Origin: Vreelandella profundi
GTDB lineage: Bacteria > Pseudomonadota > Gammaproteobacteria > Pseudomonadales > Halomonadaceae
Direction: 5' to 3'
Assembly (NCBI RefSeq): GCF_019722725.1
Contig: NZ_CP077941.1
Coordinates: 248,001 to 312,000, forward strand
Length of the DNA stretch: 64,000 nucleotides
Below the pieces are notes generated by a model, which ran no database searches, was not told where the DNA came from, and saw nothing but the letters and a program-made list of their open reading frames with translations. This document shows, in pieces, positions 34,392 through 43,586 of this stretch. The position numbers were made by a program, and so were the translations under genes. Each line of letters opens with the position of its first letter. Within the stretch, counting starts at the first letter, position 1.

Positions 34392-34427
34392 CATGCAGGT
34401 CGCTAAATCGTAGTTCGGTTTCTGATG

Positions 34428-34466
34428 CCGCCCTCGTAGCCTCTGGTTACGAGGGCGGTGTTGTTT
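34428..34466 (+). terminator. Terminator after pnp
   Basis: CCGCCCTCGTA / TACGAGGGCGG is an 11-bp perfect stem followed by TGTTGTTTG. A second perfect 11-bp stem (34380-34390 with 34404-34414) surrounds the pnp stop codon just upstream. Confidence 0.75.
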
Positions 34467-34510
34467 GATGGGCACGCCTATATTGTCAGCAGCAGTAAGA
34501 GAGAGTCGCT

Positions 34511-35680
34511 ATGGAGCAGGAACAAGCGCCGCGCTGGAGGGCGGTGGTGGCCGTGATGATCGGTATTTTTTTATTGGTGACCGCTGAGCAACTGCCTATT
34601 GGGCTATTGTCTCAAGTGGCCTCGGCGATGGGCGTGACGCCCGGCATGGCGGGGTTAATGGTGACCGTGCCCGGCGTTATTGCGGCTTTTTCAGCGCCGC
34701 TACTACCGGTTGCCGTAGGGCGCTTGGATCGGCGCGTCATGCTCACGCTGCTAATGATGGTGATGGTGCTGGGCAGTGTGCTGACGGCGCTGGCGAGCAG
34801 TTTTGCGCTGCTGCTTGCCGCGCGCGTGCTGGTTGGGCTGAGTATTGGAGGATTTTGGGCGATCGCCGGAAGCATTGCGCCACGCCTAGTGCCTGAAGCT
34901 AAGGTGCCGAAAGCCATGACGCTGATTTTTGGTGGCGTAGCGGCGGCGTCAGTACTCGGTGTGCCGCTTGGCACGCTGTTGGGAGATCTTAGCAACTGGC
35001 GGGTTGCCTTTGGCGCGCTAGGTGGCTTCAGCCTGTTAACGGCCATCGCGCTCTGGTGCTGGCTACCGCCACTACCGCCAAGAGAGCCTGTGCGTTTGCG
35101 CGTACTGGCGCAGCAGCTGAGTAATCGCGGCGTGCGGGTGGCTGTGCTCACAACGGGGTTTGTGGTGGTGGGGCACTTCGCTGCCTATACCTTTATTAGC
35201 CCTATCCTGCAGGAAATTAGCGGTATTTCTCAGCGCCATGTGGGCAGCCTGCTACTGCTTTACGGCGCAGCGGGTATTTTGGGCAATATAGCGGCAGGCG
35301 TATTTGCCGGGCGCCACCCGTATCGTGCCGTGCTGGCCATCCCCAGTCTGCTACTACTGGTTGTCGCGGCCTTCCCATTGCTGGGCATTCAACCGCAAAG
35401 CGGCGTTATCCTGCTGATGATGTGGGGGGCGGTATTCGGCAGTGTATCGGTGAGTATTCAGACCTGGATTCTACGCACCGCGCCGAATACGGAAGCCGCC
35501 ACGGCGTTGATGGCCTTTGCGTTTAATATGTCGATCGGCCTGGGAGCGATGCTGGGCGGGCGAATCGTCGATGGCACTAGCTTGCCCATTGCCATGTGGG
35601 TCGCATCGATATTCTTTCTGATGGGCGCACTGCTGGTGTTGAGTACGCCACCTAAGGTGGTGGGTGTAAAAACCCGCTGA
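34511..35680 (+). CDS. MFS transporter (12-helix drug/metabolite efflux type)
   Basis: A 389-residue hydrophobic protein with about twelve membrane helices. The motif-A-like loop after helix 2 is PVAVGRLDRRVMLT, and ARVLVGLSIGGFWAIAGSIAPRLVP resembles the DHA1 arabinose/chloramphenicol exporter group (AraJ/Cml-like). It probably exports a sugar, drug or metabolite; the substrate cannot be told. A single gene between pnp and the converging thiolase gene, probably lineage-specific. Confidence 0.85.
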   Translation: MEQEQAPRWRAVVAVMIGIFLLVTAEQLPIGLLSQVASAMGVTPGMAGLMVTVPGVIAAFSAPLLPVAVGRLDRRVMLTLLMMVMVLGSVLTALASSFALLLAARVLVGLSIGGFWAIAGSIAPRLVPEAKVPKAMTLIFGGVAAASVLGVPLGTLLGDLSNWRVAFGALGGFSLLTAIALWCWLPPLPPREPVRLRVLAQQLSNRGVRVAVLTTGFVVVGHFAAYTFISPILQEISGISQRHVGSLLLLYGAAGILGNIAAGVFAGRHPYRAVLAIPSLLLLVVAAFPLLGIQPQSGVILLMMWGAVFGSVSVSIQTWILRTAPNTEAATALMAFAFNMSIGLGAMLGGRIVDGTSLPIAMWVASIFFLMGALLVLSTPPKVVGVKTR

Positions 35681-35689
35681 CGGCAAGGC

Positions 35690-35719
35690 TAAAAAAGCCC
35701 TCATCGATTGATGAGGGCT
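35690..35719 (-). terminator. Terminator of thiolase gene (also usable after MFS gene)
   Basis: AGCCCTCATC-GATT/AATC-GATGAGGGCT is a 10-bp stem. On the minus strand it is followed by T6, so it mainly ends the thiolase transcript. Confidence 0.85.
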
Positions 35720-35753
35720 TGAGGCTAGCTAAACGCTTGCTTATGCTCAGGCG

Positions 35754-36932
35754 TTAAGGGCGCTCAATGGCAAGCGCCACGCCCTGACCGCCGCCGATAC
35801 ACAGCGTTGCCAGGCCTTTCTTGGCGTCGCGGGCGATCATTTCGTGCAGCAGTGTGACTAACACGCGACAGCCGGAGGCGCCGATGGGGTGGCCGATAGC
35901 AATGGCGCCACCGTTAACATTTACCTTGCTGACATCCCAGCCTAGCTCTTTATTAACGGAAAGAGCCTGGGCGGCGAAGGCTTCGTTGGCCTCGATAAGA
36001 TCAAGATCATCCAGGCTCCAGCCAGCTTTTTCTAAACAGCGGCGGGTGGCCGGTGCCGGGCCGATGCCCATAATCGCAGGGTCTACCCCGGCGTTGGCAT
36101 AGGCGGCAATGCGCGCCAGCGGCTCAAGGCCTAACTGCTTGGCTTTTTCAGCGGAGCAGAGCATAACCACCGCCGCACCGTCGTTCAGCCCCGACGCGTT
36201 ACCAGCGGTGATCGTACCGTCTTTCTTAAACGCGGGGCGCATGCCGCTAAGTTTATCGGCCGTGACTTCTCGCGGGTTTTCATCGGTATCAAAGACCAGC
36301 GGATCGCCTTTACGCTGGGGAATTTCCACCGGCACGATCTGGCCCTTAAACTTACCTTCTTTGATCGCCGCTGCGGCCTTCTGCTGAGACGACGCCGCGA
36401 ATTCATCCATCGCTTCACGAGTGATGCTGTATTTTTCGGCTAAATTCTCAGCGGTAATGCCCATGTGATAGTCATTGAACGCATCCCACAGACCATCGTG
36501 GACCATAGAATCAATGGCTTTCCAGTCACCCATGCGCTGTCCGGTGCGTGAGTTGGGTAGCACGTGAGGTGATGCAGACATGTTCTCCTGGCCACCAGCC
36601 AGAATGATGTCAGCGTCGCCACAGCGGATGGCCTGAGCCGCTAGGTGCAGCGCTTTAAGACCTGAGCCGCAGACTTTATTGATGGTCATGGCTGGCACCG
36701 AGTCTGGCAGGCCTCCTTTAATCGCCGCTTGGCGGGCCGGGTTCTGGCCTACGCCGGCGGTAAGCACTTGGCCTAGCAGCACTTCGTCAACTTGATCAGG
36801 GGCAACGCCGGTAGATGCGAGGATATCTTTGATCACCAGCGCGCCAAGGTCGCTGGCTGGAATGCCCGCGAGAGAGCCTCCGAATGCGCCCACGGCGGTG
36901 CGGCGTGCCGCAACAATGACTACTTCTTGCAT
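35754..36932 (-). CDS. phaA: Acetyl-CoA C-acetyltransferase (beta-ketothiolase)
   Basis: Condenses two acetyl-CoA to acetoacetyl-CoA, or the reverse; in halomonads this feeds polyhydroxybutyrate and ketone metabolism. The 392-residue protein has the acyl-binding Cys88 in [10 protein letters not shown], the His in [16 protein letters not shown] and the second Cys in LCIGGGQG. It is a stand-alone gene with no phaB or phaC beside it, so the symbol (phaA versus atoB) is a choice rather than proof. A terminator lies 35 bases downstream. Confidence 0.93.
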   Translation of the reverse strand: MQEVVIVAARRTAVGAFGGSLAGIPASDLGALVIKDILASTGVAPDQVDEVLLGQVLTAGVGQNPARQAAIKGGLPDSVPAMTINKVCGSGLKALHLAAQAIRCGDADIILAGGQENMSASPHVLPNSRTGQRMGDWKAIDSMVHDGLWDAFNDYHMGITAENLAEKYSITREAMDEFAASSQQKAAAAIKEGKFKGQIVPVEIPQRKGDPLVFDTDENPREVTADKLSGMRPAFKKDGTITAGNASGLNDGAAVVMLCSAEKAKQLGLEPLARIAAYANAGVDPAIMGIGPAPATRRCLEKAGWSLDDLDLIEANEAFAAQALSVNKELGWDVSKVNVNGGAIAIGHPIGASGCRVLVTLLHEMIARDAKKGLATLCIGGGQGVALAIERP

Positions 36933-37065
36933 AAAATGACTCCTGGAGTAAATAACAGACAGTCTGATGCCAGATGCCCGGTAGGCGTACTCTGTCAGCC
37001 GACACTCTCAGCCGTCCTTTCAGAATAGAGGAAGGGTATGCGTTGCGGCAATACGCATTTATAAG

Positions 37066-37096
37066 CAAATAAAAGCGGGCCACGTCAGTGCCCGCT
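37066..37096 (-). terminator. Terminator of the panBCD genes
   Basis: On the minus strand AGCGGGC-ACTGACGTG-GCCCGCT is followed by TTTATTTG, 26 bases after the panD stop. Confidence 0.75.
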
Positions 37097-37121
37097 GCTT
37101 AATCCGTCTAGCGCCTTCTAC

Positions 37122-37502
37122 TTAGGCTAACTGCACCGGAATAATGTTGCTGGTGTGGCTGACGTCATTACCTTCTTGAAGGTAAACCAGCGCGGGCTGA
37201 TGGCTGGCCAGTTCGGCTTGTGAGTAGTGAGCATAGCTGCAGATAATGATGCGATGGCCGGGAGCCGCCAGGTGGGCAGCAGCACCGTTGATCGAGATTA
37301 GTTTGGAGCCTTCCTCACCACGAATGGCGTAGGTCGTGAAGCGCTCGCCATTTTCGACGTTATAAATCTGAATCTGCTCATTTTCATGAATGCCGGCTAA
37401 ATCCAACAGGTCGCCGTCGATAGCGCAGGAGCCTTCGTAATTAAGAACCGCGTGGGTGACGCGGGCCATGTGCAGCTTGGCTTTGAGCATAATGGTATGC
37501 AT
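37122..37502 (-). CDS. panD: Aspartate 1-decarboxylase precursor
   Basis: Pyruvoyl enzyme that makes beta-alanine for pantothenate. The ATG at 37502 gives [24 protein letters not shown], with AAAGGA 7 bases upstream; a longer frame would run back into panC. Self-cleavage is expected between Gly24 and Ser25 (YEGSCAID), where Ser25 becomes the pyruvoyl group. 126 residues, standard. Lies 28 bases after panC. Confidence 0.96.
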   Translation of the reverse strand: MHTIMLKAKLHMARVTHAVLNYEGSCAIDGDLLDLAGIHENEQIQIYNVENGERFTTYAIRGEEGSKLISINGAAAHLAAPGHRIIICSYAHYSQAELASHQPALVYLQEGNDVSHTSNIIPVQLA

Positions 37503-37530
37503 GTGAGATCCTTTATTTCCCTGTATTTGT

Positions 37531-38403
37531 TTATTTTGTGGCGGTGTTGATGACGCTAGCCGGTAGCTCAACGCGCAGATTGTCGATTAAGCGTGCCGGG
37601 CCGAGCTTGGCCGCCGCCAGCAGCATCGCGTGACGAGTGGCACCGCTGATCGGGCCGAGCATGAGCTCACGCAGTTCAAGATAGTCCGGCGTAAAACCAG
37701 CGTTGCTGAGCGCGGCTGTGCCTTGCTGCAAGGCGGCCTCTATCGGGTCGCCGCGCTCCAGGGCATCGCGCAGTGAACACAGAGTGCGATAAAGCACCGG
37801 TGCTGCTGCGCGTTCTTGCTCACTCAAGTAGCCGTTGCGCGAGGAGAGCGCTAAGCCATCATCAGCACGCACAATCGGCACACCGATGATGTCGATCGGC
37901 ATGTGAAGATCGCGGACCATTTTACGGATCACCGCGAGCTGCTGATAATCTTTCTCTCCAAAGCAGGCAATGTCGGGCTGTACGAGATTAAACAGCATGC
38001 TGACTACGGTGGAAACGCCGTCAAAATGCCCGGGGCGTGAGCCGCCACACAATCCCTCGCCCACGACGGGCACATGGACTCGCGTTTGGGCATCTAAGCC
38101 GTTTGGGTACAGCGAGCTGACGGTCGGCGCAAACAGGACGTCGCAGCCTGCATCGCTCAGCTGCGTTTGGTCTGCGCTGAAGGTCCGCGGGTAGCCGTCT
38201 AAATCCTCTCCTGGGCCAAACTGCATCGGGTTCACAAAGAGGCTCGTGACCACAACGTCGGCGTGCTCTCGTGCACTGGCGATCAGCGCTAGGTGGCCGG
38301 CATGCAGATTACCCATTGTGGGTACTAGAGCGATGCGCTGGCCGCGTAGGCGATGCTCTCGCAGGATGCTGCGTAACTGATCAATGTCTCGCAAAGTGCG
38401 CAT
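37531..38403 (-). CDS. panC: Pantothenate synthetase
   Basis: Joins pantoate and beta-alanine with ATP. The 290-residue protein has the HIGH-type nucleotide motif [11 protein letters not shown] (residues 27-37), the FGEKDYQQL segment and [10 protein letters not shown], the latter contacting ATP phosphates. It is read after panB and before panD, so all three pantothenate genes sit together on this strand. Confidence 0.97.
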   Translation of the reverse strand: MRTLRDIDQLRSILREHRLRGQRIALVPTMGNLHAGHLALIASAREHADVVVTSLFVNPMQFGPGEDLDGYPRTFSADQTQLSDAGCDVLFAPTVSSLYPNGLDAQTRVHVPVVGEGLCGGSRPGHFDGVSTVVSMLFNLVQPDIACFGEKDYQQLAVIRKMVRDLHMPIDIIGVPIVRADDGLALSSRNGYLSEQERAAAPVLYRTLCSLRDALERGDPIEAALQQGTAALSNAGFTPDYLELRELMLGPISGATRHAMLLAAAKLGPARLIDNLRVELPASVINTATK

Positions 38404-38477
38404 AGTCGTTTCGCGTTATTAACAAAAAAGGGGGCTAATTAAGCGGGCTTCTAAAAATACGCTTTTAAAAGCATGTT

Positions 38478-39269
38478 TTAAAAACAATGCTCTGGTGCTG
38501 GGAAGGTGCGGTTTTTAACGGCCTCATGATAGTGCTGGAAAGCCGTTTGAATGCTCTCTGCCTCGGTCATGAAGTTCTTCACAAAGCGCGGCGTACGGCC
38601 ATGGGTAACGCCAAGCACATCGTGCATAACGAGAATCTGGCCATCGGTGTCAGGTCCTGCGCCAATGCCAATCACCGGTACATCCAGTGCGTCGGTGATG
38701 GCTTTGCCGAGGCTGGCGGGCACGCACTCAAGCAAGATGACCGATGCGCCGGCCTCGGCCAGCACCTTGGCATCGTTGAGGATTCGCTCAGCGTTAGCGG
38801 CGTCTCGTCCCTGTACTTTATAGCCGCCGAGCTGGTGCACGGTTTGCGGTGTTAAGCCAAGGTGCGCGCATACCGGCACGCCGCGACGTGTCAGCTCACG
38901 AATGCCGTCGGCCATCCACGCTTCGCCTTCAAGCTTCACAAGCTCTGCGCCAGCGCGCATCAGCGCAGCGGCGTCTTCCAACAGGCGCTCGGTTGAAATA
39001 TTGCTCATAAAGGGCAGGTCGACCATCAGCAGGCTATGGCCTTTACCGCGAGCGGCACAGCGCGTGTGATAAAGGATGTCTTCCATGGTGACGGGCAAGG
39101 TGCTGTTGTGGCCCTGTAGCACCATGCCTAGCGAATCGCCGACCAAAAGCACGTCAATACCGGCTTGGCTTGCCGCATGGGCAAAGGAGGCATCGTAAGC
39201 AGTCAAGCAGCTAAACGTTTCGCCCGCCTGCTTATAGGCTTGCAGCGTGTTCAGGGTGACGGTTTTCAT
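38478..39269 (-). CDS. panB: 3-methyl-2-oxobutanoate hydroxymethyltransferase
   Basis: First committed enzyme of pantothenate synthesis: adds a hydroxymethyl group to ketoisovalerate. The 263-residue TIM-barrel protein has LTAYDASFA, the metal-binding LLVGDSLGMVLQGH segment, KLEGEAWM, AHLGLTPQ with the catalytic region, and IGIGAGPDTDGQILV. Standard length. Upstream gap to folK is 146 bases and shows no distinct feature. Confidence 0.97.
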   Translation of the reverse strand: MKTVTLNTLQAYKQAGETFSCLTAYDASFAHAASQAGIDVLLVGDSLGMVLQGHNSTLPVTMEDILYHTRCAARGKGHSLLMVDLPFMSNISTERLLEDAAALMRAGAELVKLEGEAWMADGIRELTRRGVPVCAHLGLTPQTVHQLGGYKVQGRDAANAERILNDAKVLAEAGASVILLECVPASLGKAITDALDVPVIGIGAGPDTDGQILVMHDVLGVTHGRTPRFVKNFMTEAESIQTAFQHYHEAVKNRTFPAPEHCF

Positions 39270-39415
39270 GGCATGCTCTCATCGTGTGCGTGAGGCCAGC
39301 GCTGCATTGGCGACCGGCCATTATTAGTGCAGCCTTAAGTAGGTGCGTGCTGCGGTACCGTGATTGTTACCTGATTGCGCGCGCGCTGTCGAGATTTGGG
39401 TAAGAAAGTAACAGT

Positions 39416-39913
39416 TTACGAGGGCGCATCTTCAACTAACCGCTGAATGCCGGGGTTGGATATTTGGCCAAGCCACGCAGTAAGCGGCTTATGATGCAGT
39501 AGGAGTGCAGGCGCAATTTCTGCTAGCGGTGCTAGCACAAATGCTCTCTGGGTCATCTGTAGGTGTGGGACGCATAGACGCGGAGTTTCGATTTGCTGAT
39601 CGCCGTAGACTAGCAGATCAAGATCCAGCGTGCGTGGGCCCCAGTGACGCTGGCGGCGGCGTCGGTGCTGCTGTTCTAACGCTTGGAGCTGATCAAGCAG
39701 CGCCAGTGGCGAGAGGCTGGTTTCCAGCGCCGCCACGGCGTTTATAAAGTCCGGCTGATCTTGCGGCCCAACGGGGCGGCTGGCGTAGAGCGATGATGCT
39801 ATCACTAACCGGCTCAACGGCAGTCCAGCGAGCCCGTTGAGTGCCTGGCGAACCTGTTCAACGGGTGAGGCTAGATTGCTGCCTAAGCCAATATAGGCAA
39901 GTTGGATCGGCAT
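39416..39913 (-). CDS. folK: 2-amino-4-hydroxy-6-hydroxymethyldihydropteridine pyrophosphokinase
   Basis: Transfers pyrophosphate from ATP to the pterin in folate synthesis, one step before FolP. The 165-residue protein shows YIGLGSNLASP, ASSLYASRPVGPQDQPDFINAV and the signature RHWGPRTLDLDLLVYG with its metal-binding Asp pair. It begins six bases after the pcnB stop, indicating one transcript. Confidence 0.96.
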   Translation of the reverse strand: MPIQLAYIGLGSNLASPVEQVRQALNGLAGLPLSRLVIASSLYASRPVGPQDQPDFINAVAALETSLSPLALLDQLQALEQQHRRRRQRHWGPRTLDLDLLVYGDQQIETPRLCVPHLQMTQRAFVLAPLAEIAPALLLHHKPLTAWLGQISNPGIQRLVEDAPS

Positions 39914-39919
39914 TCCTGG

Positions 39920-41308
39920 CTACTCTGGATCTGGGCTGCGCGGTTTTCGCCGTTTTTTACGGCGACGATCACCCTGGCTGGCCGGATCGCCACCCACTTT
40001 TTGCAGCAAGCGACGCTGTTCGTGCTCATCGCCGCGCTGAAAAGCAGTCCACCAGTCGCCTAAGCCACGCGGTATTTCACCCGCCTGTTCGCGTAGCAGT
40101 AGCAGGTCGTAACCTGCCCTAAAGCGCGGGTGCTCGCGGGTCTGGAAGGCTTTCTTACCGCGTCGTTGAGGCAGACGCTGCTGTAGTTCCCAAATTTCGC
40201 GCATGGGTATACCGAAGCGCTTGGGAATCGAGGTGTGCTCTAACTGGCGAGATACCACCTGTTGAGCGGCCGCCTGGAGTGCGGGAATGGCCGCCATGCC
40301 CTCTTGCTCTAGCTCTTCCATGCGGTGCTTAACCGGCGCCCAAAGGAAGGCCGCCAGCAGAAATGCAGGCGTCACCGGGCGCTCTTCAGCAATCCGCTTG
40401 TCAGTATTGGTGAGCGCTTGCTCAATCAGCTCTTCTGCCCAGGCGGCATCGACCATCGCTTCTTCGGCTTCGGGGAACAGCATGCCGAACAGTCCGTAAT
40501 GACTGAGCAGACGAAACGCAACCAGGCCGTAACCCGACATAAACAGCTTGAGCACTTCATCGAACAAGCGTGCGGGAGGAATCTGTAGCAGCAGCGATGC
40601 CTGTTCATACATCGGGGCTTCGGTGGCCGGGTCTATGGTGAAGTCCAGCTTGGCCGCAAAGCGTACCGCGCGCAGCATCCGCACCGGATCTTCACGGTAG
40701 CGCGTCGCCGGGTCGCCAATCAGGCGCAGCGTGCGGGTTTCAATGTCACGCACGCCGTTGGCAAAATCGGTGATGCTGAAGTCGGCGATGTTGTAGTAGA
40801 GCGCGTTCACGGTGAGGTCGCGGCGCACCGCATCCTCTTCGATATTGCCCCATACGTTGTCGCGCAGCAGTAAGCCTTCATCAGACTGGTGGGCAATATG
40901 ATCGCTATGCTCGTCTTGGGGTTTGCCACGGAAGGTGGTGACTTCAATGACCTCGCGGCCAAAGCGCACATGGACAATCCGAAAACGGCGGCCGATCAGG
41001 CGCGAGTTACGAAACAGATCGCGCACCTGTTCGGGCGTGGCGTTGGTGGCCACATCGAAGTCTTTGGGCATCTTACCCAGCAGCGCATCGCGAATGCATC
41101 CGCCTACCAAATAGGCGTCGTAACCTGCGCCGCTCAGCCGATACAGCACTTTTAGTGCGGCATCGCTAATTTGCTGGCGAGAAACAGGATGCTCGGACCG
41201 AGGAATATGACGTGGAGAGAGGGCGGTGGTGGAACTCTCTTGGGGATCGAGCAAGGTTTTCAATTGCTCCCCCGGGCTGTGTAGGAAACGGGTAAATCCT
41301 TTAAACAT
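39920..41308 (-). CDS. pcnB: Poly(A) polymerase I
   Basis: Adds poly(A) tails that mark bacterial RNAs for decay. The 462-residue protein has the class-II nucleotidyltransferase core: LVGGCIRDALLGKMPKDFDVATNATPEQV with the DxD metal pair, then RRFRIVHVRFG, RRDLTVNALYYN and the RNA-binding ARLFDEVLKLF region. The tail is strongly basic (RRRKKRRKPRS), as in PcnB and unlike CCA-adding enzymes. A possible promoter (TTGAAG, 16 bases, TGTTAT on the minus strand) lies shortly upstream. Confidence 0.95.
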   Translation of the reverse strand: MFKGFTRFLHSPGEQLKTLLDPQESSTTALSPRHIPRSEHPVSRQQISDAALKVLYRLSGAGYDAYLVGGCIRDALLGKMPKDFDVATNATPEQVRDLFRNSRLIGRRFRIVHVRFGREVIEVTTFRGKPQDEHSDHIAHQSDEGLLLRDNVWGNIEEDAVRRDLTVNALYYNIADFSITDFANGVRDIETRTLRLIGDPATRYREDPVRMLRAVRFAAKLDFTIDPATEAPMYEQASLLLQIPPARLFDEVLKLFMSGYGLVAFRLLSHYGLFGMLFPEAEEAMVDAAWAEELIEQALTNTDKRIAEERPVTPAFLLAAFLWAPVKHRMEELEQEGMAAIPALQAAAQQVVSRQLEHTSIPKRFGIPMREIWELQQRLPQRRGKKAFQTREHPRFRAGYDLLLLREQAGEIPRGLGDWWTAFQRGDEHEQRRLLQKVGGDPASQGDRRRKKRRKPRSPDPE

Positions 41309-41465
41309 GCGATGATTTCAACTCGCAGGGTACGAAGAAATGGTCATAACATAGTCGCTATAAAGCACTTCAAAAAAGTACTCAATAAAAACAGTCAGTG
41401 GATGAGTGTAGCCGACCCCTTTGAGCTTGCAAAGCACTTGACGCTGACGTGTGCTAACTCAATCC

Positions 41466-41503
41466 TCAAATACGGAAAGGGGAGGCTAAGAGAGCCTCCC
41501 CTA
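41466..41503 (-). terminator. Terminator of the CrcZ-like RNA
   Basis: GGGGAGGC-TCTCTTA-GCCTCCCC on the minus strand is an 8-bp perfect GC-rich stem, followed by TTTCCGTATTT. The T tract is interrupted, so some readthrough toward pcnB is possible. Confidence 0.65.
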
Positions 41504-41938
41504 TAAAGCAGTTAATCAGCGTCCATGCTGCTGTTTTTATTCATGATGGCACATCGCTCTGAATACGCACCGCAGTCGGTAGGCGTAAGGATCGCGTTCG
41601 TTCCGACCGCCTCGTATTCAAAACAATAATCCAACCGCGAACTTTTTCTCCCCCCGGGGAATTATTATTGGCGCCGGGGTGTACACCTAACTGCTATTGT
41701 TATTGTTGGTATGCAAGTTGCTGTGTACGTCGCGTCCTTATCGGGCTACTTACTGTGTTTATTATTGTTCTCAGCGCCTGTCTTGCCTGCGCTAGCAAGT
41801 CATGAGATTTAAGCCTGTTGTTGTTATTAGTACCGCTATCTCTACCTGGCCCTGTTGTATTTGTTATGGCTCAGGTGGTGGCAAGGTCATGTTGTTTTTG
41901 TTGGTGACCTACCGCTATGCCCAGTTTGTTTTTCTTAC
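41476..41938 (-). ncRNA. crcZ: Candidate CrcZ-like Hfq-titrating small RNA
   Basis: The 874-base gap between cbrB and pcnB has no open reading frame of note. Read on the minus strand it carries a run of A-rich AAnAAnAA-type motifs, at 41924-41937, 41890-41904, 41855-41868, 41816-41830, 41757-41769, 41696-41709 and 41661-41671. Examples are AATAACAACAACA and CCAACAATAACAAT. In Pseudomonas the CrcZ RNA lies exactly here, starts from a CbrB-activated sigma-54 promoter, is about 400 bases long and sequesters Hfq (with Crc) through such motifs. Here the predicted start is about 41938 and the end near 41476, about 460 bases. Position, promoter, motifs and terminator are seen; function is inferred. 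Confidence 0.75.
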
Positions 41939-41948
41939 CTAGTAATAT

Positions 41949-41964
41949 TGCAGTCGCTGTGCCA
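41949..41964 (-). promoter_or_regulatory. sigma-54 promoter of the CrcZ-like RNA
   Basis: TGGCACAGCGACTGCA on the minus strand matches the RpoN consensus TGGCACGnnnnTTGCA at all but two positions, with the invariant GG and GC correctly spaced. The predicted start point is about 41938. It is the only such match noticed in the gap and points toward the A-rich motif region. Confidence 0.8.
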
Positions 41965-42037
41965 CCTCTTAGATAAATCATAAATTTCAGAAGGTTGGCA
42001 TTTTTTAAATTGTTAAGGAACTTTCTCTAGCAAGAAG

Positions 42038-42088
42038 TGTTACCCCTTTTGCTCCCGTTTTTGTGCGCCGTTGTGTGGGAAGGTAACA
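42038..42088. promoter_or_regulatory. Paired TGTTAC / GTAACA hexamers, candidate CbrB binding site
   Basis: TGTTAC (42038-42043) and GTAACA (42083-42088) are inverted copies 39 bases apart. They lie about 75-125 bases upstream of the sigma-54 promoter, the distance expected for an enhancer. From memory, Pseudomonas CbrB sites use the same hexamers, though with different spacing. The assignment is therefore plausible, not certain. Confidence 0.5.
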
Positions 42089-42182
42089 GTGCTGGGCGTG
42101 CATAAAGTTGAATATTTCTTATTTAAATCAGCATATTAGACGATAGTCGTAAGAGGGTGTCGTAAAGCCGGTTCCCTCATGC

Positions 42183-43586
42183 TTACCCTGGGCGTCGAGC
42201 GGTCTTTTTGCGCGGAATGCCAAGCCTCTGGCGCCGCTCCCAAAGGTTTTTCCGGCTAATACCCAGTTTTTGCGCCAGCTCGGTTTCGCTCATTTGGTCC
42301 TGGTGCTCTAGCACAAAGTGCTGAAAATAGTCCTCTAAAGAGAGGTCGTCTTCATTCTCTTCAGCGCTTTTATCTATCTCTCCGCTGGCCGCTGAAGCAA
42401 TCGCTGATGGCGCGTGGGTACGTGCGGGCGTAGGCGCCAATCCTAGATCATCAGGATGAATCAGGTGCCCTTCAGCGAGAATAACGCCGCGCTCAAGCGC
42501 ATTTTCTAGCTCGCGGACGTTGCCGGGCCATGGATAGTCGCGTAGATCTTGACGGGCAGCGCGGGACAGCCGCAGGCCGATGCGCTCATGGCGTTTACAC
42601 GCTTTGTCGAGCAGGATGTCGGCGATTTCGAGTACGTCATCTTCTCGTTCGCGCAGCGGCGGCAGCTCTATCTGCATCACGTTCAAACGATAGTAAAGGT
42701 CGAGGCGAAACTCACCGGTTTTCGACAGTGCCCGCAGGTCGCGGTGAGTGGCGGCGATCAGCCGGACGTTAACGTGGCGGGTTTCCACCGAGCCAATTTT
42801 GCGGATTTCACCCTCTTGAAGCACGCGAAGTAAGCGCGCCTGGGCATCCAGCGGCAGCTCACCAATCTCATCCAGAAATAGGGTCCCGCCGTCGGCAGCT
42901 TCTACCAGGCCGGTGCGCGCAGCGCTGGCGCCGGTAAAGGCGCCTTTTTCATGCCCGAACAGCTCTGATTCGATCAGCGTTTCTGGAATCGCCGCACAGT
43001 TAACGCTGATCAGCGGTGCTTTGGCACGTTTGCTTTGCTGATGAATGGCCCGCGCGACGAGCTCTTTACCAGTGCCCGACTCGCCTAGAATAAGCACGGT
43101 GACATCGGCGGGCGCGGTTTTACTAATGCGGGTATACACCTGCTGCATGGCAATGCAGTTGCCAATCATGGCTTGTCGGCCGCCGCCTGCGTCAGTGATG
43201 TCGGGTGGCGGGCTCTGTTGCATCGCCTGCGTATGCAGAATCCGCTCGACGGTTTCGAGTAGCTCCGCGTGGTCAAACGGCTTAGCGACGTAGTCGATGG
43301 CGCCCAGTTTCAGCGACTCTACCGCTGAGCGCATGCTGGCGTAGCTGGTCATGATCAACACCGGCACCGGCGACGCTTTGGCAATCAGAGTGATGCCCTG
43401 TTCACCGGGTAAACGCAGGTCGCTGATGATGAGATCGAACCCTGTGAGTTCAAGCTTGCAGGCTTCCTCCGCGCTGCCTGCTTCGCTGACCGTATAGTCG
43501 TTGCGTTCCAGCAGCCGCTTTAACGCGCTGCGAATAATCGCTTCATCTTCAACAATCAGAATCCTGGGCATGGGCTGGCTGATCAT
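42183..43586 (-). CDS. cbrB: Sigma-54-dependent response regulator CbrB
   Basis: Transcription activator of the CbrAB carbon-nitrogen balance system. The 467 residues contain a receiver domain (about 7-120, phospho-acceptor Asp56 in ISDLRLPGE), a AAA+ domain and a C-terminal Fis-type helix-turn-helix ([23 protein letters not shown]). The AAA+ domain has Walker A GESGTGKE, the sigma-54 contact loop GAFTGA and Walker [12 protein letters not shown]. Its start overlaps the cbrA end by 38 bp; the ATG at 43571 is an alternative. Identity rests on the partner kinase and on the Pseudomonas-like order gluQ-cbrA-cbrB-pcnB. Confidence 0.93.
   Translation of the reverse strand: MISQPMPRILIVEDEAIIRSALKRLLERNDYTVSEAGSAEEACKLELTGFDLIISDLRLPGEQGITLIAKASPVPVLIMTSYASMRSAVESLKLGAIDYVAKPFDHAELLETVERILHTQAMQQSPPPDITDAGGGRQAMIGNCIAMQQVYTRISKTAPADVTVLILGESGTGKELVARAIHQQSKRAKAPLISVNCAAIPETLIESELFGHEKGAFTGASAARTGLVEAADGGTLFLDEIGELPLDAQARLLRVLQEGEIRKIGSVETRHVNVRLIAATHRDLRALSKTGEFRLDLYYRLNVMQIELPPLREREDDVLEIADILLDKACKRHERIGLRLSRAARQDLRDYPWPGNVRELENALERGVILAEGHLIHPDDLGLAPTPARTHAPSAIASAASGEIDKSAEENEDDLSLEDYFQHFVLEHQDQMSETELAQKLGISRKNLWERRQRLGIPRKKTARRPG

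Noticed and set aside
41660..41940. Recurrent TTGTTATTG-like plus-strand motifs considered as a CRISPR or simple-sequence repeat
   Set aside because: Copies are short, unevenly spaced and not identical, with no cas genes. They read better as A-rich Hfq sites of a minus-strand RNA.
42183..43586. Assignment of the response regulator as NtrC or another sigma-54 activator
   Set aside because: The overlapping transporter-kinase partner and the gluQ-cbrA-cbrB-pcnB order are specific to CbrAB.
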